Assembly (NCBI GenBank): GCA_018362895.1
Contig: JAHALR010000014.1
Span: forward strand, 1 to 64,000
Direction of reading: 5' to 3'
Origin: Clostridium sp.
GTDB taxonomy: Bacteria > Cyanobacteriota > Vampirovibrionia > Gastranaerophilales > Gastranaerophilaceae
Length of the DNA stretch: 64,000 nt
In this document: piece after piece, positions 35,500 through 43,985 of the stretch
Layout: every line of letters starts with the position of its first letter
How positions within the stretch are numbered: the stretch's first letter is position 1
Notes under the pieces: generated by a model
Told to the model about the DNA's origin: nothing
Database searches by the model: none
The model's input: the letters and a program-made list of their open reading frames with translations, nothing else
Position numbers and translations under genes: made by a program

Positions 35500-38331
35500 A
35501 TGAATGACAAAATTATTATAAAAGGTGCAAACCAGCACAACCTTCGAAATGTAGATTTAGAATTGCCCAAAAATGAATTAATTGTGTTTACCGGCGTATC
35601 AGGTTCTGGCAAAAGCTCTCTGGCTTTTGACACAATTTTTGCAGAGGGTCAAAGAAGATATGTAGAAAGTCTTTCAACATATGCACGTCAATTTTTAGGT
35701 CAAATGGACAAACCCGATGTTGAAAGCATCGAAGGATTATCTCCTGCAATATCAATTGACCAAAAATCTACATCAAACAATCCACGCTCAACAGTGGGTA
35801 CAGTTACAGAAATTTATGACTACCTGAGACTCCTGTTCGCAAGAATAGGAACTCCGCACTGCCCGGAATGCGGTGACGAAATTAAGCCCCAATCAATTGA
35901 TGAAATTGTTGATAAAATATTAAAACTTCCGGAAGGCACAAAAATACAAATTATTGCCCCTATTGTTCAAGGAAAAAAAGGGGAATATGCTTCTTTAATT
36001 AATGAATTAAAACAAGAAGGGTTTATCAGATTAAAAATAGATGGACAGACCTACAATATTGATGAAACGGACATTGAAGATATAAAACTTGAAAAAAACA
36101 AAAAGCACAATATTGATGCAGTAATTGACAGAATTGTTGTCAAAGAAAGTGCAAAATCAAGGATTGCAGACAGTTCACAAATTGCTCTTCAAAAATCAAA
36201 CGGACTTATGAAGGTTGATGTTATAGGAGATAAAGAACTCATTTTTTCAGAAAAGCTTGCCTGTCCAAAATGCGGCTTAAGTTTTGAAGAACTGGCACCC
36301 AGAAGTTTCAGTTTTAACAGTCCTTACGGAGCTTGCACGACATGTTCAGGGCTTGGATATGATTTTGTAATTGATCCTGATCTTGTCATACCTGACAGAA
36401 AAAAATCGATAAAACAGGGTGCAATATACCCATGGAGCAAAACAACAACATCATACTATGATGATGTTCTTGCTTCTGTTGCTGCACATTACAACATTGA
36501 TTTAAACAAGCCTTTTGAAGAGCTTACAAAAGAAGAACAAAATCTGATTTTGTACGGCGGAAAAGAAATCATTAATCTAAAAGTTAAAAGATTCGGAACA
36601 AACAGATATGAAACCCATAAAATGAAATACTGGGGTGTTATTCCTTTTCTTGAAAAAAGATATAACGAATCCGGCGGCGAATACTGGCGTGAAGAAATTC
36701 AAAAATATATGAAAATGACCCCCTGCAAAGACTGCCACGGTGCAAGGCTTAAGCCTTATGTTTTGGCAGTTACAGTTAACGGCAAAAATATTAATGAAAT
36801 ATGTGAAATGCCTATAACGGAAAGTTTTGAATTCTTTTCAAACCTGTTTTTAGAACTTTCTGATTATCAAATGGCTATTGCAAAACAAGTACTTGAAGAA
36901 GTCAGAGCAAGATTGAAATTTCTTCTTGATGTCGGACTCGGATACCTGAACCTTAGCAGAATGTCGTTGACACTTTCAGGAGGCGAAGCTCAGCGTATCA
37001 GACTGGCAACACAAATTGGCAGCGGGCTTTCAGGCGTTTTATATGTCCTTGATGAACCATCTATTGGTTTACATCAAAGAGACAACGATATGCTTATAAA
37101 AACACTTTTAAGATTGAGAAATTTAGGCAATACATTAATTGTTGTAGAACATGATGAAGACACAATGAAAAATGCAGACTATATCGTTGACATAGGCCCG
37201 AGAGCAGGCGTGCACGGCGGAAAAATTGTAGCCAAGGGTTCGCTCGATGAAATTAAAAAAGTAAAAGAATCAATAACAGGTCAGTATCTGAGCGGAACAA
37301 AAAAAATTCCTGTTCCAACCAAAAGACGTGAAGGCAACGGAGAATTCCTTCAGGTTAAAAATGCACACCTTAACAACTTAAAAAACATTGATGTTAACAT
37401 TCCCTTAGGGAAAATCGTTGCACTAACTGGTGTTTCAGGCTCCGGAAAGTCAACTCTTATGCAGGATTTGATTCATGAATATGCCATACATAAACTCAGA
37501 GGTAACAAGCCTAAACCTCAGGGCGTGGACGAAATTCTCGGTTTTGAACATATAGACAAAATCATCGACATAGACCAATCTCCGATAGGAAGAACACCTC
37601 GCTCGAATCCTGCGACATACACTGATGTGTTTACATATATAAGAGAGCTTTTTGCTATGACTAATGAAGCAAAAGTCAGAGGATACAAACCCGGAAGATT
37701 CAGCTTCAACGTAAAAGGCGGAAGATGTGAAGCCTGCAAAGGAGATGGTTTGATAAAAATAGAAATGAACTTTCTCTCTGATGTGTATGTAAAATGTGAT
37801 GTATGCAAAGGTCAAAGATACAACAGAGAAACGCTGGAAGTAAAATACAAAGGAGCAACAATCTCTGATGTTTTGAACATGACAGTAGCCGAAGCTTATG
37901 TATTTTTTGAAAATATACCTAAAATCAAAAGCAGACTAAAAACTCTTTATGACGTCGGATTGGGATACATAAAGCTCGGACAAAGTGCAACAACACTCTC
38001 AGGCGGCGAAGCACAGAGAATAAAGCTGGCATCAGAATTAAATAAAAAAGCAACAGGAAAAACTCTCTATTTGCTCGACGAACCCTCAGTCGGACTTCAC
38101 TGGTATGATTTGGACAAGCTGATAAAAATAATCAACAAACTAGCTGATTCAGGAAATACCATTTTGATTATCGAACACAATATGGATTTGATAAAAATTG
38201 CAGACCACATAATCGACCTCGGTCCAGAAGGAGGAAGTGCTGGAGGAAATGTTATTTTTGAAGGCACACCTGAAGAAATTATAAAATGTCCTGGTTCATA
38301 CACAGGACAATATCTGAAAAATATGCTCTAA
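35500..38331 (+). CDS. uvrA: UvrABC excinuclease subunit A
   Basis: DNA damage sensor of nucleotide excision repair; 943 residues with two ABC ATPase modules. Walker A sites: FTGVSGSGKSSLAFDTIF and LTGVSGSGKSTLMQDLI. ABC signatures: LSGGEAQRIRLATQIGS and LSGGEAQRIKLASELNK. Walker B: LYVLDEPSIGLHQRDN and LYLLDEPSVGLHWYDL. Zinc fingers are in CPECGDEIKP, CPKCGLSFEE, CEACKGDGLIK and CDVCKGQRYN. Complete and of normal length. Convergent with the glycosyltransferase operon, 1 nt apart. Confidence 0.97.
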   Translation: MNDKIIIKGANQHNLRNVDLELPKNELIVFTGVSGSGKSSLAFDTIFAEGQRRYVESLSTYARQFLGQMDKPDVESIEGLSPAISIDQKSTSNNPRSTVGTVTEIYDYLRLLFARIGTPHCPECGDEIKPQSIDEIVDKILKLPEGTKIQIIAPIVQGKKGEYASLINELKQEGFIRLKIDGQTYNIDETDIEDIKLEKNKKHNIDAVIDRIVVKESAKSRIADSSQIALQKSNGLMKVDVIGDKELIFSEKLACPKCGLSFEELAPRSFSFNSPYGACTTCSGLGYDFVIDPDLVIPDRKKSIKQGAIYPWSKTTTSYYDDVLASVAAHYNIDLNKPFEELTKEEQNLILYGGKEIINLKVKRFGTNRYETHKMKYWGVIPFLEKRYNESGGEYWREEIQKYMKMTPCKDCHGARLKPYVLAVTVNGKNINEICEMPITESFEFFSNLFLELSDYQMAIAKQVLEEVRARLKFLLDVGLGYLNLSRMSLTLSGGEAQRIRLATQIGSGLSGVLYVLDEPSIGLHQRDNDMLIKTLLRLRNLGNTLIVVEHDEDTMKNADYIVDIGPRAGVHGGKIVAKGSLDEIKKVKESITGQYLSGTKKIPVPTKRREGNGEFLQVKNAHLNNLKNIDVNIPLGKIVALTGVSGSGKSTLMQDLIHEYAIHKLRGNKPKPQGVDEILGFEHIDKIIDIDQSPIGRTPRSNPATYTDVFTYIRELFAMTNEAKVRGYKPGRFSFNVKGGRCEACKGDGLIKIEMNFLSDVYVKCDVCKGQRYNRETLEVKYKGATISDVLNMTVAEAYVFFENIPKIKSRLKTLYDVGLGYIKLGQSATTLSGGEAQRIKLASELNKKATGKTLYLLDEPSVGLHWYDLDKLIKIINKLADSGNTILIIEHNMDLIKIADHIIDLGPEGGSAGGNVIFEGTPEEIIKCPGSYTGQYLKNML

Positions 38332-38332
38332 A

Positions 38333-39325
38333 TTAGACTTCACGTAAAAATTCTCTTATAGGAGCTCTTATTAAACTCTTACAATAATTTTCAATCCGTT
38401 TGTTTAATTTTTTCTCCATATTTCGCTCATAGAGCGCAAACTTAAATTTTTCAATTGCTCTATAAAACCTGATAAAAGGAGAATGTTTATATTCAATTTC
38501 TTTAACCCAGCCGGCTTGCATGCATATTGCTTTGTAGCCTTTGTCGCGAAGATTTTTTAATGTGTAAATTTTTCTTAATTCATTATACTCTTTTTGATAA
38601 CTAATGACTTTTAGATTTCCGTCATTCAAAACAATTTCATATGGTTTTTTATTTATTACATACTCACCATACCACTGAAACTCCCATGGAACTAAAGTAA
38701 TAAGATCAAAAAAAGTTAAAGAGTTTTCTAAAAGTGCAGATTCAAATGATTTCAACACTTCCGATGAAAAAACAGAACAGCAGCCCCCAAACGAATAAAG
38801 AACCCCATCTCTTTTAAAATATTCTTTAATTTTGAAATTTTCATCATTACTTGAATCTATATATTTCTTTTTCAACAGTGTATATGGAGTAGAATCGTTA
38901 TACATATAATCTTTTTCATAAAAATTATTTATGTAATAACAATCAGAATCCAAACAAACATAAAATTTGCACAGCCCAAGCTTAAAAAAATATAACTTTA
39001 TTAGTTGTTGAGAAAGCCAAGTTTGCGTTAAATTATTTCCACACAGAGAGGTTGGTTGGTTGGTTGGTTGGTTGGTTGGTTGGTTGGTTGGTTGGTTGGT
39101 TGGTTGGTTGGTTGAAGCAATTACTTGCTCATCTGTAAAAAACTTTATTTCATAATCCTCATTCCCGGTCACAATTTCATTTCTCATGATTTCAAAATCC
39201 ACTTTGGGAACACAAATATAAAAAGGTAACTTATCAGCATTAAATTTATCAATGCTATTTTTTAACAATTTTAATCTATGTAAATCATCAATATATGATT
39301 TACACATCAAAACTAAATTTTTCAT
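38333..39325 (-). CDS. DUF6492-type glycosyltransferase-like protein, repeat-containing (phase-variable)
   Basis: About 330 residues, starting [15 protein letters not shown] at the ATGA overlap with the upstream gene. It resembles DUF6492 proteins, which look like nucleotide-sugar transferases: [11 protein letters not shown], the acidic [15 protein letters not shown] (DxD-like) and [15 protein letters not shown]. At about residues 80-100 a (PTNQ)n tract is encoded by 16 copies of a 4-bp repeat. Since 4 is not a multiple of 3, any change of one unit breaks the frame; here the frame is open. A role in surface glycan is inferred from the operon. Confidence 0.82.
39050..39114 (-). repeat. Tetranucleotide contingency repeat, (CCAA)16 on the coding strand
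   Basis: Sixteen uninterrupted copies of GTTG (plus strand) lie inside the reading frame. They encode PTNQ repeats. Such tracts in glycosyltransferase genes of Haemophilus and Neisseria cause slipped-strand phase variation. Confidence 0.95.
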
Positions 39326-40449
39326 ATTATACTCACATTTGAACTTTTGCAAATATTTTCCTGCATTAATACATATTCTTCTTTATTAAGAAGAATTGCT
39401 TTTTTCATTGCATCAAAAAGCTCGTTTTCTTTATACATCAAAGTGTTAGACTCATTGAAAGCGTATACTCTTGCAAACTCCTCGTTAAAACAAGCAGGTT
39501 TTCTAAAACCTCTAATCAAATTGATTGAACCTGTTGAAAGATATTTCAAATAATTTCGATTATCTTCAATACTCGAATCAAGAAGTGGCAAGAAAAAATC
39601 AGCTTGTTCCATTTTTTCAAACATTTTTTCATAATCAAGTTTGCCCAATGGTTCAATTTTATCAAGAACAGTTTTACTCAAACCGTCGTTTTTCATGTTT
39701 CCTACAATAAGAACTTTGAAATTAGAATACCCCTCTAAAACGAGCTTTTCAATCGATTCCCATAGTAATTTGATATTTCGTCTTTTAGGATCCAAAGAAC
39801 CGACAGAAATAAAAACAGTTTCATCCGAATTTTTTGGAGTAATTTTTATATCACCGTAATAATCAGGCACAAAAGTTTTTATATCAGGATTATTGTCAAA
39901 ATTTGTTATCATATATAATTGATGATTTTTGACAAGTGAATGTTCACCGAACTTTTCAATCTGTCTATTGTCATGTTCCATCAACAAAACCTTATCCATA
40001 ATCCTCTCAGATTTAAATGTAGATAAAGTTGAACATCCATAAAAATAATTTATTGAAGTAGAAATAAAAATCTTTTCATAATCCAAAATTTTTGAACTAT
40101 TCAAAAGAAATTTCTGCATTAAAGCATTAACATAAAAAATTTTGTCGGGCATATATTTATTAGGCAGCCTGCACAAAGCTTTCGAGTGTTTCATATCTAA
40201 TCTTGTTAAAACATGAATTTTAAAATTATTTTCTTTAAAATATTTCAAATACGAAGGTATGGTTTCATAATGGCAATTGTTAGGTTCATAAATAAGAATT
40301 GTATTGTCAGGTATCTTATAAAAAATAAAAAGCAAAAAATAAAAAACATCTGTACAAAAATCCAAACTTCTTAAATATTTTCGAACGGTAGACTTCAATT
40401 CTTTATTTATTATAAATAAACAAACAAATTCTATAAAATACTTTTTCAT
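39322..40449 (-). CDS. Glycosyltransferase
   Basis: A 375-residue protein with the two-domain layout of GT-B enzymes. The C-terminal half holds VFISVGSLDPKRRNIKLLWE, FKVLIVGNMKNDGLSKTVLD, a segment DFFLPLLDSSIEDNRNYLKYL and STGSINLIRGFRKPACFNEE, which reads like the nucleotide-sugar-binding region. The acceptor is unknown. Start and stop overlap its neighbours by 4 nt (ATGA) on both sides, so all three genes of the operon are translationally coupled. Confidence 0.78.
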   Translation of the reverse strand: MKKYFIEFVCLFIINKELKSTVRKYLRSLDFCTDVFYFLLFIFYKIPDNTILIYEPNNCHYETIPSYLKYFKENNFKIHVLTRLDMKHSKALCRLPNKYMPDKIFYVNALMQKFLLNSSKILDYEKIFISTSINYFYGCSTLSTFKSERIMDKVLLMEHDNRQIEKFGEHSLVKNHQLYMITNFDNNPDIKTFVPDYYGDIKITPKNSDETVFISVGSLDPKRRNIKLLWESIEKLVLEGYSNFKVLIVGNMKNDGLSKTVLDKIEPLGKLDYEKMFEKMEQADFFLPLLDSSIEDNRNYLKYLSTGSINLIRGFRKPACFNEEFARVYAFNESNTLMYKENELFDAMKKAILLNKEEYVLMQENICKSSNVSII

Positions 40450-41219
40450 GACTGTTTTTGTTTCTCCAAATACTCAAAATATTTTACATATGCAATAAAT
40501 TTATAAAGACCTGCATTAACTGAAAAAATCAGACCTCTTGTTCCATCTTTATAACCCTTTTTCAAAAAATATTTTTCTATAATCAGCCAGAAAGATTTCC
40601 ACAAAGCAACGGTAAAATTTAATTTTTGATTTTTTTCGATAAATTTTTCTAGTTCAAGATCTGTATATTTATTTATCGAATTAATCGTTGCACTATATCT
40701 GTCAGTATGGTTGTGTAATATAGCCATATCTTTTCTTGATTTGTCTATTGTATAAATCTCACCGCTTTTAAGTTCCGGTGTGCCATGTACAAATGGAGGC
40801 CAATAAACCAGATCTTTTTTGAAAAATCTTATGATTAAATCAGGATAAAAGAACTCCATTGGCTTACCCCAACAAAAATTCAATCTCGGTATTCTAACCC
40901 CTGTATACTCTTTTGGATTTTGAATAAATTCATAAAGAAAATCCTTCAGTAAAGATGGAACTCTTTCATCAGAATCAATAACAAGAACCCATTCATTTGA
41001 AGCCTGAGAAATAGCAAAATTTCTGGCAGGATCAGCCCAGCCGATATTTTCATGCATAACTATTTTGGCACCGTATTCTTTAGCAATATCCAAAGTTTTG
41101 TCAGTTGAATACATGTCACAAATAACTATTTCATCGAAATCTTTGACTGAATCTAAACAATCCTTTATTATCTTTTCATTGTTGAATGTGTGTATAACAA
41201 CAGAAATCTTTCCGTTCAC
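40446..41219 (-). CDS. GT2 glycosyltransferase (KdtX/WaaE-like)
   Basis: A 257-residue family 2 transferase: N-terminal SVVIHTFNNEKIIKDCLDSV, nucleotide-binding DEIVICDMYSTDKTLDIAKE, the catalytic DSDER in WVLVIDSDERVPSLL, and the later RIPRLNFCWGKPMEFFYPD. This subtype usually adds sugar to the LPS core or a related glycolipid, fitting an outer-membrane host. It is the first gene of the operon; no strong ribosome site precedes the ATG. Confidence 0.88.
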   Translation of the reverse strand: MNGKISVVIHTFNNEKIIKDCLDSVKDFDEIVICDMYSTDKTLDIAKEYGAKIVMHENIGWADPARNFAISQASNEWVLVIDSDERVPSLLKDFLYEFIQNPKEYTGVRIPRLNFCWGKPMEFFYPDLIIRFFKKDLVYWPPFVHGTPELKSGEIYTIDKSRKDMAILHNHTDRYSATINSINKYTDLELEKFIEKNQKLNFTVALWKSFWLIIEKYFLKKGYKDGTRGLIFSVNAGLYKFIAYVKYFEYLEKQKQS

Positions 41220-41479
41220 AGTAAAACCACCTTTTTAAACCACCCACATTTAAATTAGTATATTTCCTAGAAAGAAAAAAAGCAAGAAATATAATGTATG
41301 AAATTAATTCAGGCATTATTAATTTCACTGAAAATTTTTATAGCAATTTCATTACGCAATATATAAAGAATAAGAAATTGTAGCCCAAAAGCATATTACC
41401 CATGTGGGCAATATTGCAAACTAAATAGATAAGATTACTATTTTATTGCCAAATAGTAATAAAAAAGGCACAAAAAAAA

Positions 41480-41526
41480 TGCGTCACCCGCGATTCGAAC
41501 GCGGGACCTATCCCTTAAAAGGGGAA
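41480..41526 (-). tRNA. 3' half of tRNA-Lys(UUU), probable prophage attachment site
   Basis: On the minus strand this reads anticodon stem-loop CCC-CTTTTAA-GGG (anticodon TTT), variable loop AGGTC, a perfect T arm CCGCG-TTCGAAT-CGCGG, acceptor strand GTGACGC, discriminator A, then T8. No D arm or 5' acceptor strand exists upstream; the DNA there is AT-rich. A truncated tRNA next to prophage genes is the expected remnant of integration into a tRNA gene. CCA is not encoded. Confidence 0.85.
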
Positions 41527-41661
41527 TAAGCTATAATTATTTTACAAGAATTTATAGGAAAAAATTAGAAAATATCTAAGTTATAGCATTGTTTTATTTT
41601 ATAAATTCTCATAAAATAATATGTTGTTTCGGACAATTTTAGTATTTCTTTTTCAAAAAAA

Positions 41662-41718
41662 TGTCCAAAAAGTGTCCAAGAAAATAAAAGTTGTCTTAAA
41701 CTTTTTACTATGTATCAT
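41662..41718 (+). promoter_or_regulatory. Promoter with tandem GTCCAA sites
   Basis: -35 TTGTCT at 41691-41696, 16 nt, -10 TATCAT at 41713-41718. Just upstream are two direct copies of TGTCCAA (41662-41680) and an inverted GGACAA near 41632, which look like binding sites for a regulator. Confidence 0.5.
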
Positions 41719-41738
41719 GCCTGTAAAGGGATTTGTTT

Positions 41739-42032
41739 ATGCTTGAATGTGAAAGATTAAAATTTGAAAAAGCTGAAATTTTAAAACAGCGTGTTAAAAA
41801 GACGTGCAATCTTTCATTTTTGCATATAGGCATTAATACATTGAATGACAACGTAAACGTAGAATTAAACCAGAAAGAAGTGTCACAGGAAGTTTTAAAC
41901 ACTTTAAAAAACGAACTGGGAAATATGTTCCAATCTTCGTATAGAATTCTACCGACCCCGATTCTGTCAGGTACATATATGGACAATCCTGTTAGAACTT
42001 CTAAGGTTTTGTATAATTTTGAAAAGATATAA
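41739..42032 (+). CDS. Protein of unknown function at the prophage left end
   Basis: A 97-residue soluble protein, the only plus-strand gene at the end of the element. I chose the ATG at 41739 because AAAGGG is 8 nt upstream; a TTG at 41733 is too close to it. It reads as mixed alpha/beta with three cysteines and no recognisable domain. Position between the attachment site and the lysis end of the late operon suggests an accessory or lysogeny-expressed gene. Its own promoter supports that. Confidence 0.6.
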   Translation: MLECERLKFEKAEILKQRVKKTCNLSFLHIGINTLNDNVNVELNQKEVSQEVLNTLKNELGNMFQSSYRILPTPILSGTYMDNPVRTSKVLYNFEKI

Positions 42033-42059
42033 AAAAGCCCCCTAAACAGGGGGCTTTAC
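42033..42059. terminator. Terminator between convergent genes
   Basis: The stem AAAGCCCCCT/AGGGGGCTTT around AAAC is flanked by A6 on the left and T3 on the right. It ends the plus-strand gene and, in reverse, the late operon. Confidence 0.85.
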
Positions 42060-42082
42060 TGCATCAAGTATTAAGAGTGTGT

Positions 42083-42331
42083 TTAATTGTGTTCTAAGAA
42101 ATCGTCATAGAGGTTTTTGAACCTGTCTTGTTCTTTTTCGGGCAGGCATTCAAAGTTTCTAAATACAATCTTGAAAGCTTCTTCTGCAATATCCGTAGCT
42201 TTCTTTAACCTCTTTTTATCTTTGATAATCTGCGTTTCTGACTGGTGTTCTTTATTTTCTTTGAGAAGCTCAAAACCCTTTGAAATTGCATCACCTACGG
42301 CTTTGACTGCTCCTGAAACGCCCAACACCAT
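42083..42331 (-). CDS. Small charged phage protein, unknown
   Basis: An 82-residue protein starting MVLGVSGAVKAVGDAI, with a highly charged helical body. The start at 42331 overlaps the stop of the preceding gene (TAATG) and has GAGG upstream; the longer open frame to 42403 has neither. It is the last gene of the late operon. Function unknown. Confidence 0.6.
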   Translation of the reverse strand: MVLGVSGAVKAVGDAISKGFELLKENKEHQSETQIIKDKKRLKKATDIAEEAFKIVFRNFECLPEKEQDRFKNLYDDFLEHN

Positions 42332-42531
42332 TAAACTGTTACCTCGTTTTTTGCTTCGGTCAAACCCAACAAGGTGTTGACAAGAACAAAAACTGAAACA
42401 CAAAGATTTGTTATTGCTTCTTCATACTTATGTGCTTTGTCTGTAAAAGTGTCAATCACTGTAAACAGGGCTTTGTAAGGCTGCGGTGTTGCCAGTTTTT
42501 TTAAGATTTTAATTGCCAATTCGTTCATCAT
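42331..42531 (-). CDS. Small phage protein with hydrophobic segment
   Basis: A 66-residue protein with one hydrophobic stretch (NLCVSVFVLVNTLLGL, about 42-57), preceded by a charged helix. Being directly downstream of the amidase, it could be a holin or antiholin, but the helix is short and the evidence is position only. GGCGGAAATG ribosome site; translationally coupled to the next gene. Confidence 0.55.
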   Translation of the reverse strand: MMNELAIKILKKLATPQPYKALFTVIDTFTDKAHKYEEAITNLCVSVFVLVNTLLGLTEAKNEVTV

Positions 42532-42541
42532 TTCCGCCTTT

Positions 42542-43024
42542 CTATATTTTGCTTAAATACCATCTGATTTTGTTTCTTATGAATCCTCCGATCTCATTTC
42601 GTTTTATGAGAGGATACGGAGGAAGGTAGATTATATCTATCTTGCCGTGAGAGCTTGTATCAGGGTGATTTATGCCAAATTCATAATGAGTCCAAACATT
42701 TTCAACAGGTATGTTGTATTTTTTACACAACTCCGCACAGAGCTTGAAACAAGCTTCTAATTGTTTTGGGGTTATAGGATACTTGCCGCAATGAGAAGCA
42801 GAAGTGAAACCAGCCATAGCGCACATACTAACACCGATTGCACCTGTATTGCCTCCTCCTGTGTGTGCTGCATAGCTGCCGTCATAACAATTCTCATTAT
42901 CTTCGGGTTTGTAGTTTCCATTATGCGTTTTTCCCTCATCATCAATTAAAAAGTGATAATGCTCAAAGTCTGTGGCATTGGGCTTATACCCTCCGGCTGT
43001 CCAATGAATGATTATCTTGTTCAT
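42542..43024 (-). CDS. Phage endolysin, N-acetylmuramoyl-L-alanine amidase
   Basis: A 160-residue amidase_2 (T7 lysozyme/PGRP-like) domain without a signal peptide. The zinc ligands fit His in IIIHWTAGGYKP, His in WTHYEFGINHPD and the late DTSSHGKIDI. AAHTGGGNTGAIGVSM is the typical central block. It cuts the amide between MurNAc and L-Ala during lysis and needs a holin to cross the membrane. The upstream gene's stop is directly before its ATG, with AAAGGGACA as ribosome site. Confidence 0.92.
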   Translation of the reverse strand: MNKIIIHWTAGGYKPNATDFEHYHFLIDDEGKTHNGNYKPEDNENCYDGSYAAHTGGGNTGAIGVSMCAMAGFTSASHCGKYPITPKQLEACFKLCAELCKKYNIPVENVWTHYEFGINHPDTSSHGKIDIIYLPPYPLIKRNEIGGFIRNKIRWYLSKI

Positions 43025-43273
43025 TTATGTCCCTTTTTGTTGAATGAGCAGATTTTTAACATCGTTGATGTCTTGATGTATCAAAGAGAGCTGCTCTTGT
43101 AAATTCCTGTGGTTTTCACGGTAAGTTTTGTCTGAAACATAATGCTCGGACATGTATTCAATAAGTTGTGATTTAAGCTCCGCAAGTTGTTTCGGTGTTG
43201 CAAAGACTTTGTAAGCTGCTGCAAAAGCTATCACAACTATGATTGTCGGTGCGTATTCTATAAATTTCTCCAT
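43025..43273 (-). CDS. Membrane-anchored coiled-coil lysis protein (XhlA/holin-like)
   Basis: An 82-residue protein with an N-terminal membrane helix (TIIVVIAFAAAYKVFAT, about 10-27) and a long charged amphipathic helix behind it. This topology and its position directly before the amidase fit an XhlA-like or spanin-like lysis partner. The holin proper is not certain: this gene or the 66-residue gene at 42331 could fill that role. Confidence 0.65.
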   Translation of the reverse strand: MEKFIEYAPTIIVVIAFAAAYKVFATPKQLAELKSQLIEYMSEHYVSDKTYRENHRNLQEQLSLIHQDINDVKNLLIQQKGT

Positions 43274-43809
43274 TATTCAACCTCTCTTGAATCGTTTTTC
43301 TGAAGCTCGGAAGCTTCTGTGTTGTCTTCTTGAACACCGGTTGTATCTTCATTTGTCACCTCTTCTTTTTCAGCGGGTATGTTTATGTCAATAACCTCTT
43401 GTGGATTAGGGTAAACAATTTCTATTGCTTCAACCTCTTCAATCGTCTGCGCTGATTCAATCTGTGCTAAAAAGGCAGGAAAATCAACAGTCCAAAGCTT
43501 TGCATTTAACTGACTCATAATCCCTGTCAGAATTGTACAAGCTGCTCTATTCAAAAGTACGTTGACGTTCTCTTTTGTGTTCCACGGCAAAGTTTCAGAC
43601 TCATCAAGTGCCTGCGCATAAGCTGACAGTTTGATGTTGTTTGTGAGCGTTGCTTCAATATGGTATGTTTCAGCACTTCGACTCATCATATTGGTTGCTC
43701 TGACTGTGATAAGAGCTTCTTTTTCTTCAAAAGAATATGCCTTGTCTGTGGCTTCCTGCACCTTTGACTTCCTGCACCTTTGATTCTTTGGCTTTGTTAA
43801 ACAGCTCAT
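43273..43809 (-). CDS. C-terminal part of a split fibre-associated protein
   Basis: A 178-residue open frame whose genuine sequence starts at VQEATDKAYSFEEKEALITV; the first 19 residues are a frame artefact of a 16-bp duplication. The body (VRATNMMSRSAETYHIEATL, then helices and an acidic tail) belongs to the same protein as the gene at 43727-43984. It follows the tail fibre, the usual place for a fibre-assembly chaperone. With the duplication removed, one protein of about 231 residues would result. Confidence 0.6.
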   Translation of the reverse strand: MSCLTKPKNQRCRKSKVQEATDKAYSFEEKEALITVRATNMMSRSAETYHIEATLTNNIKLSAYAQALDESETLPWNTKENVNVLLNRAACTILTGIMSQLNAKLWTVDFPAFLAQIESAQTIEEVEAIEIVYPNPQEVIDINIPAEKEEVTNEDTTGVQEDNTEASELQKNDSREVE

Positions 43810-43984
43810 CTAAAATTTCTTCTTTAAAAACATATTTGTTATTCCACTTGATGATTTCTTTTTCTGTTTCTTTAATTTCTATATTATCCGGTATGTCAGC
43901 TATACTTGATATAGCTGCTTTTAAGCAGCTTAAATCACAATCACTAATAATTTCATCATTGTGTTTTATGTAATAATTTGTCAT
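43727..43984 (-). CDS. N-terminal part of a split fibre-associated protein
   Basis: About 85 residues starting MTNYYIKHNDEIISDCDL after a GGTGAGGA site, 1 nt from the end of the fibre gene. It is in the right frame until KESKVQE, where a second copy of the 16-bp unit shifts reading to a short tail ending GIFF. The continuation is in the frame of the neighbouring downstream gene. The fold of this N-terminal piece resembles small domains of fibre-assembly proteins, but the assignment rests mainly on position. Confidence 0.65.
   Translation of the reverse strand: MTNYYIKHNDEIISDCDLSCLKAAISSIADIPDNIEIKETEKEIIKWNNKYVFKEEILDELFNKAKESKVQEVKGAGSHRQGIFF
43752..43783 (-). repeat. Exact 16-bp tandem duplication causing a frameshift
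   Basis: Plus-strand unit CTTCCTGCACCTTTGA occurs twice in perfect tandem (43752-43767 and 43768-43783). Sixteen is 1 modulo 3, so the extra copy breaks the reading frame of the gene on the minus strand. Confidence 0.95.
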
Positions 43985-43985
43985 T

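Noticed and set aside
39050..39114. Tandem repeat as a CRISPR array
   Set aside because: The unit is 4 bp without spacers; no CRISPR repeat-spacer pattern or cas gene exists in the window.
41480..41526. Complete functional tRNA-Lys
   Set aside because: D arm and 5' acceptor strand are missing; only the 3' half is present.
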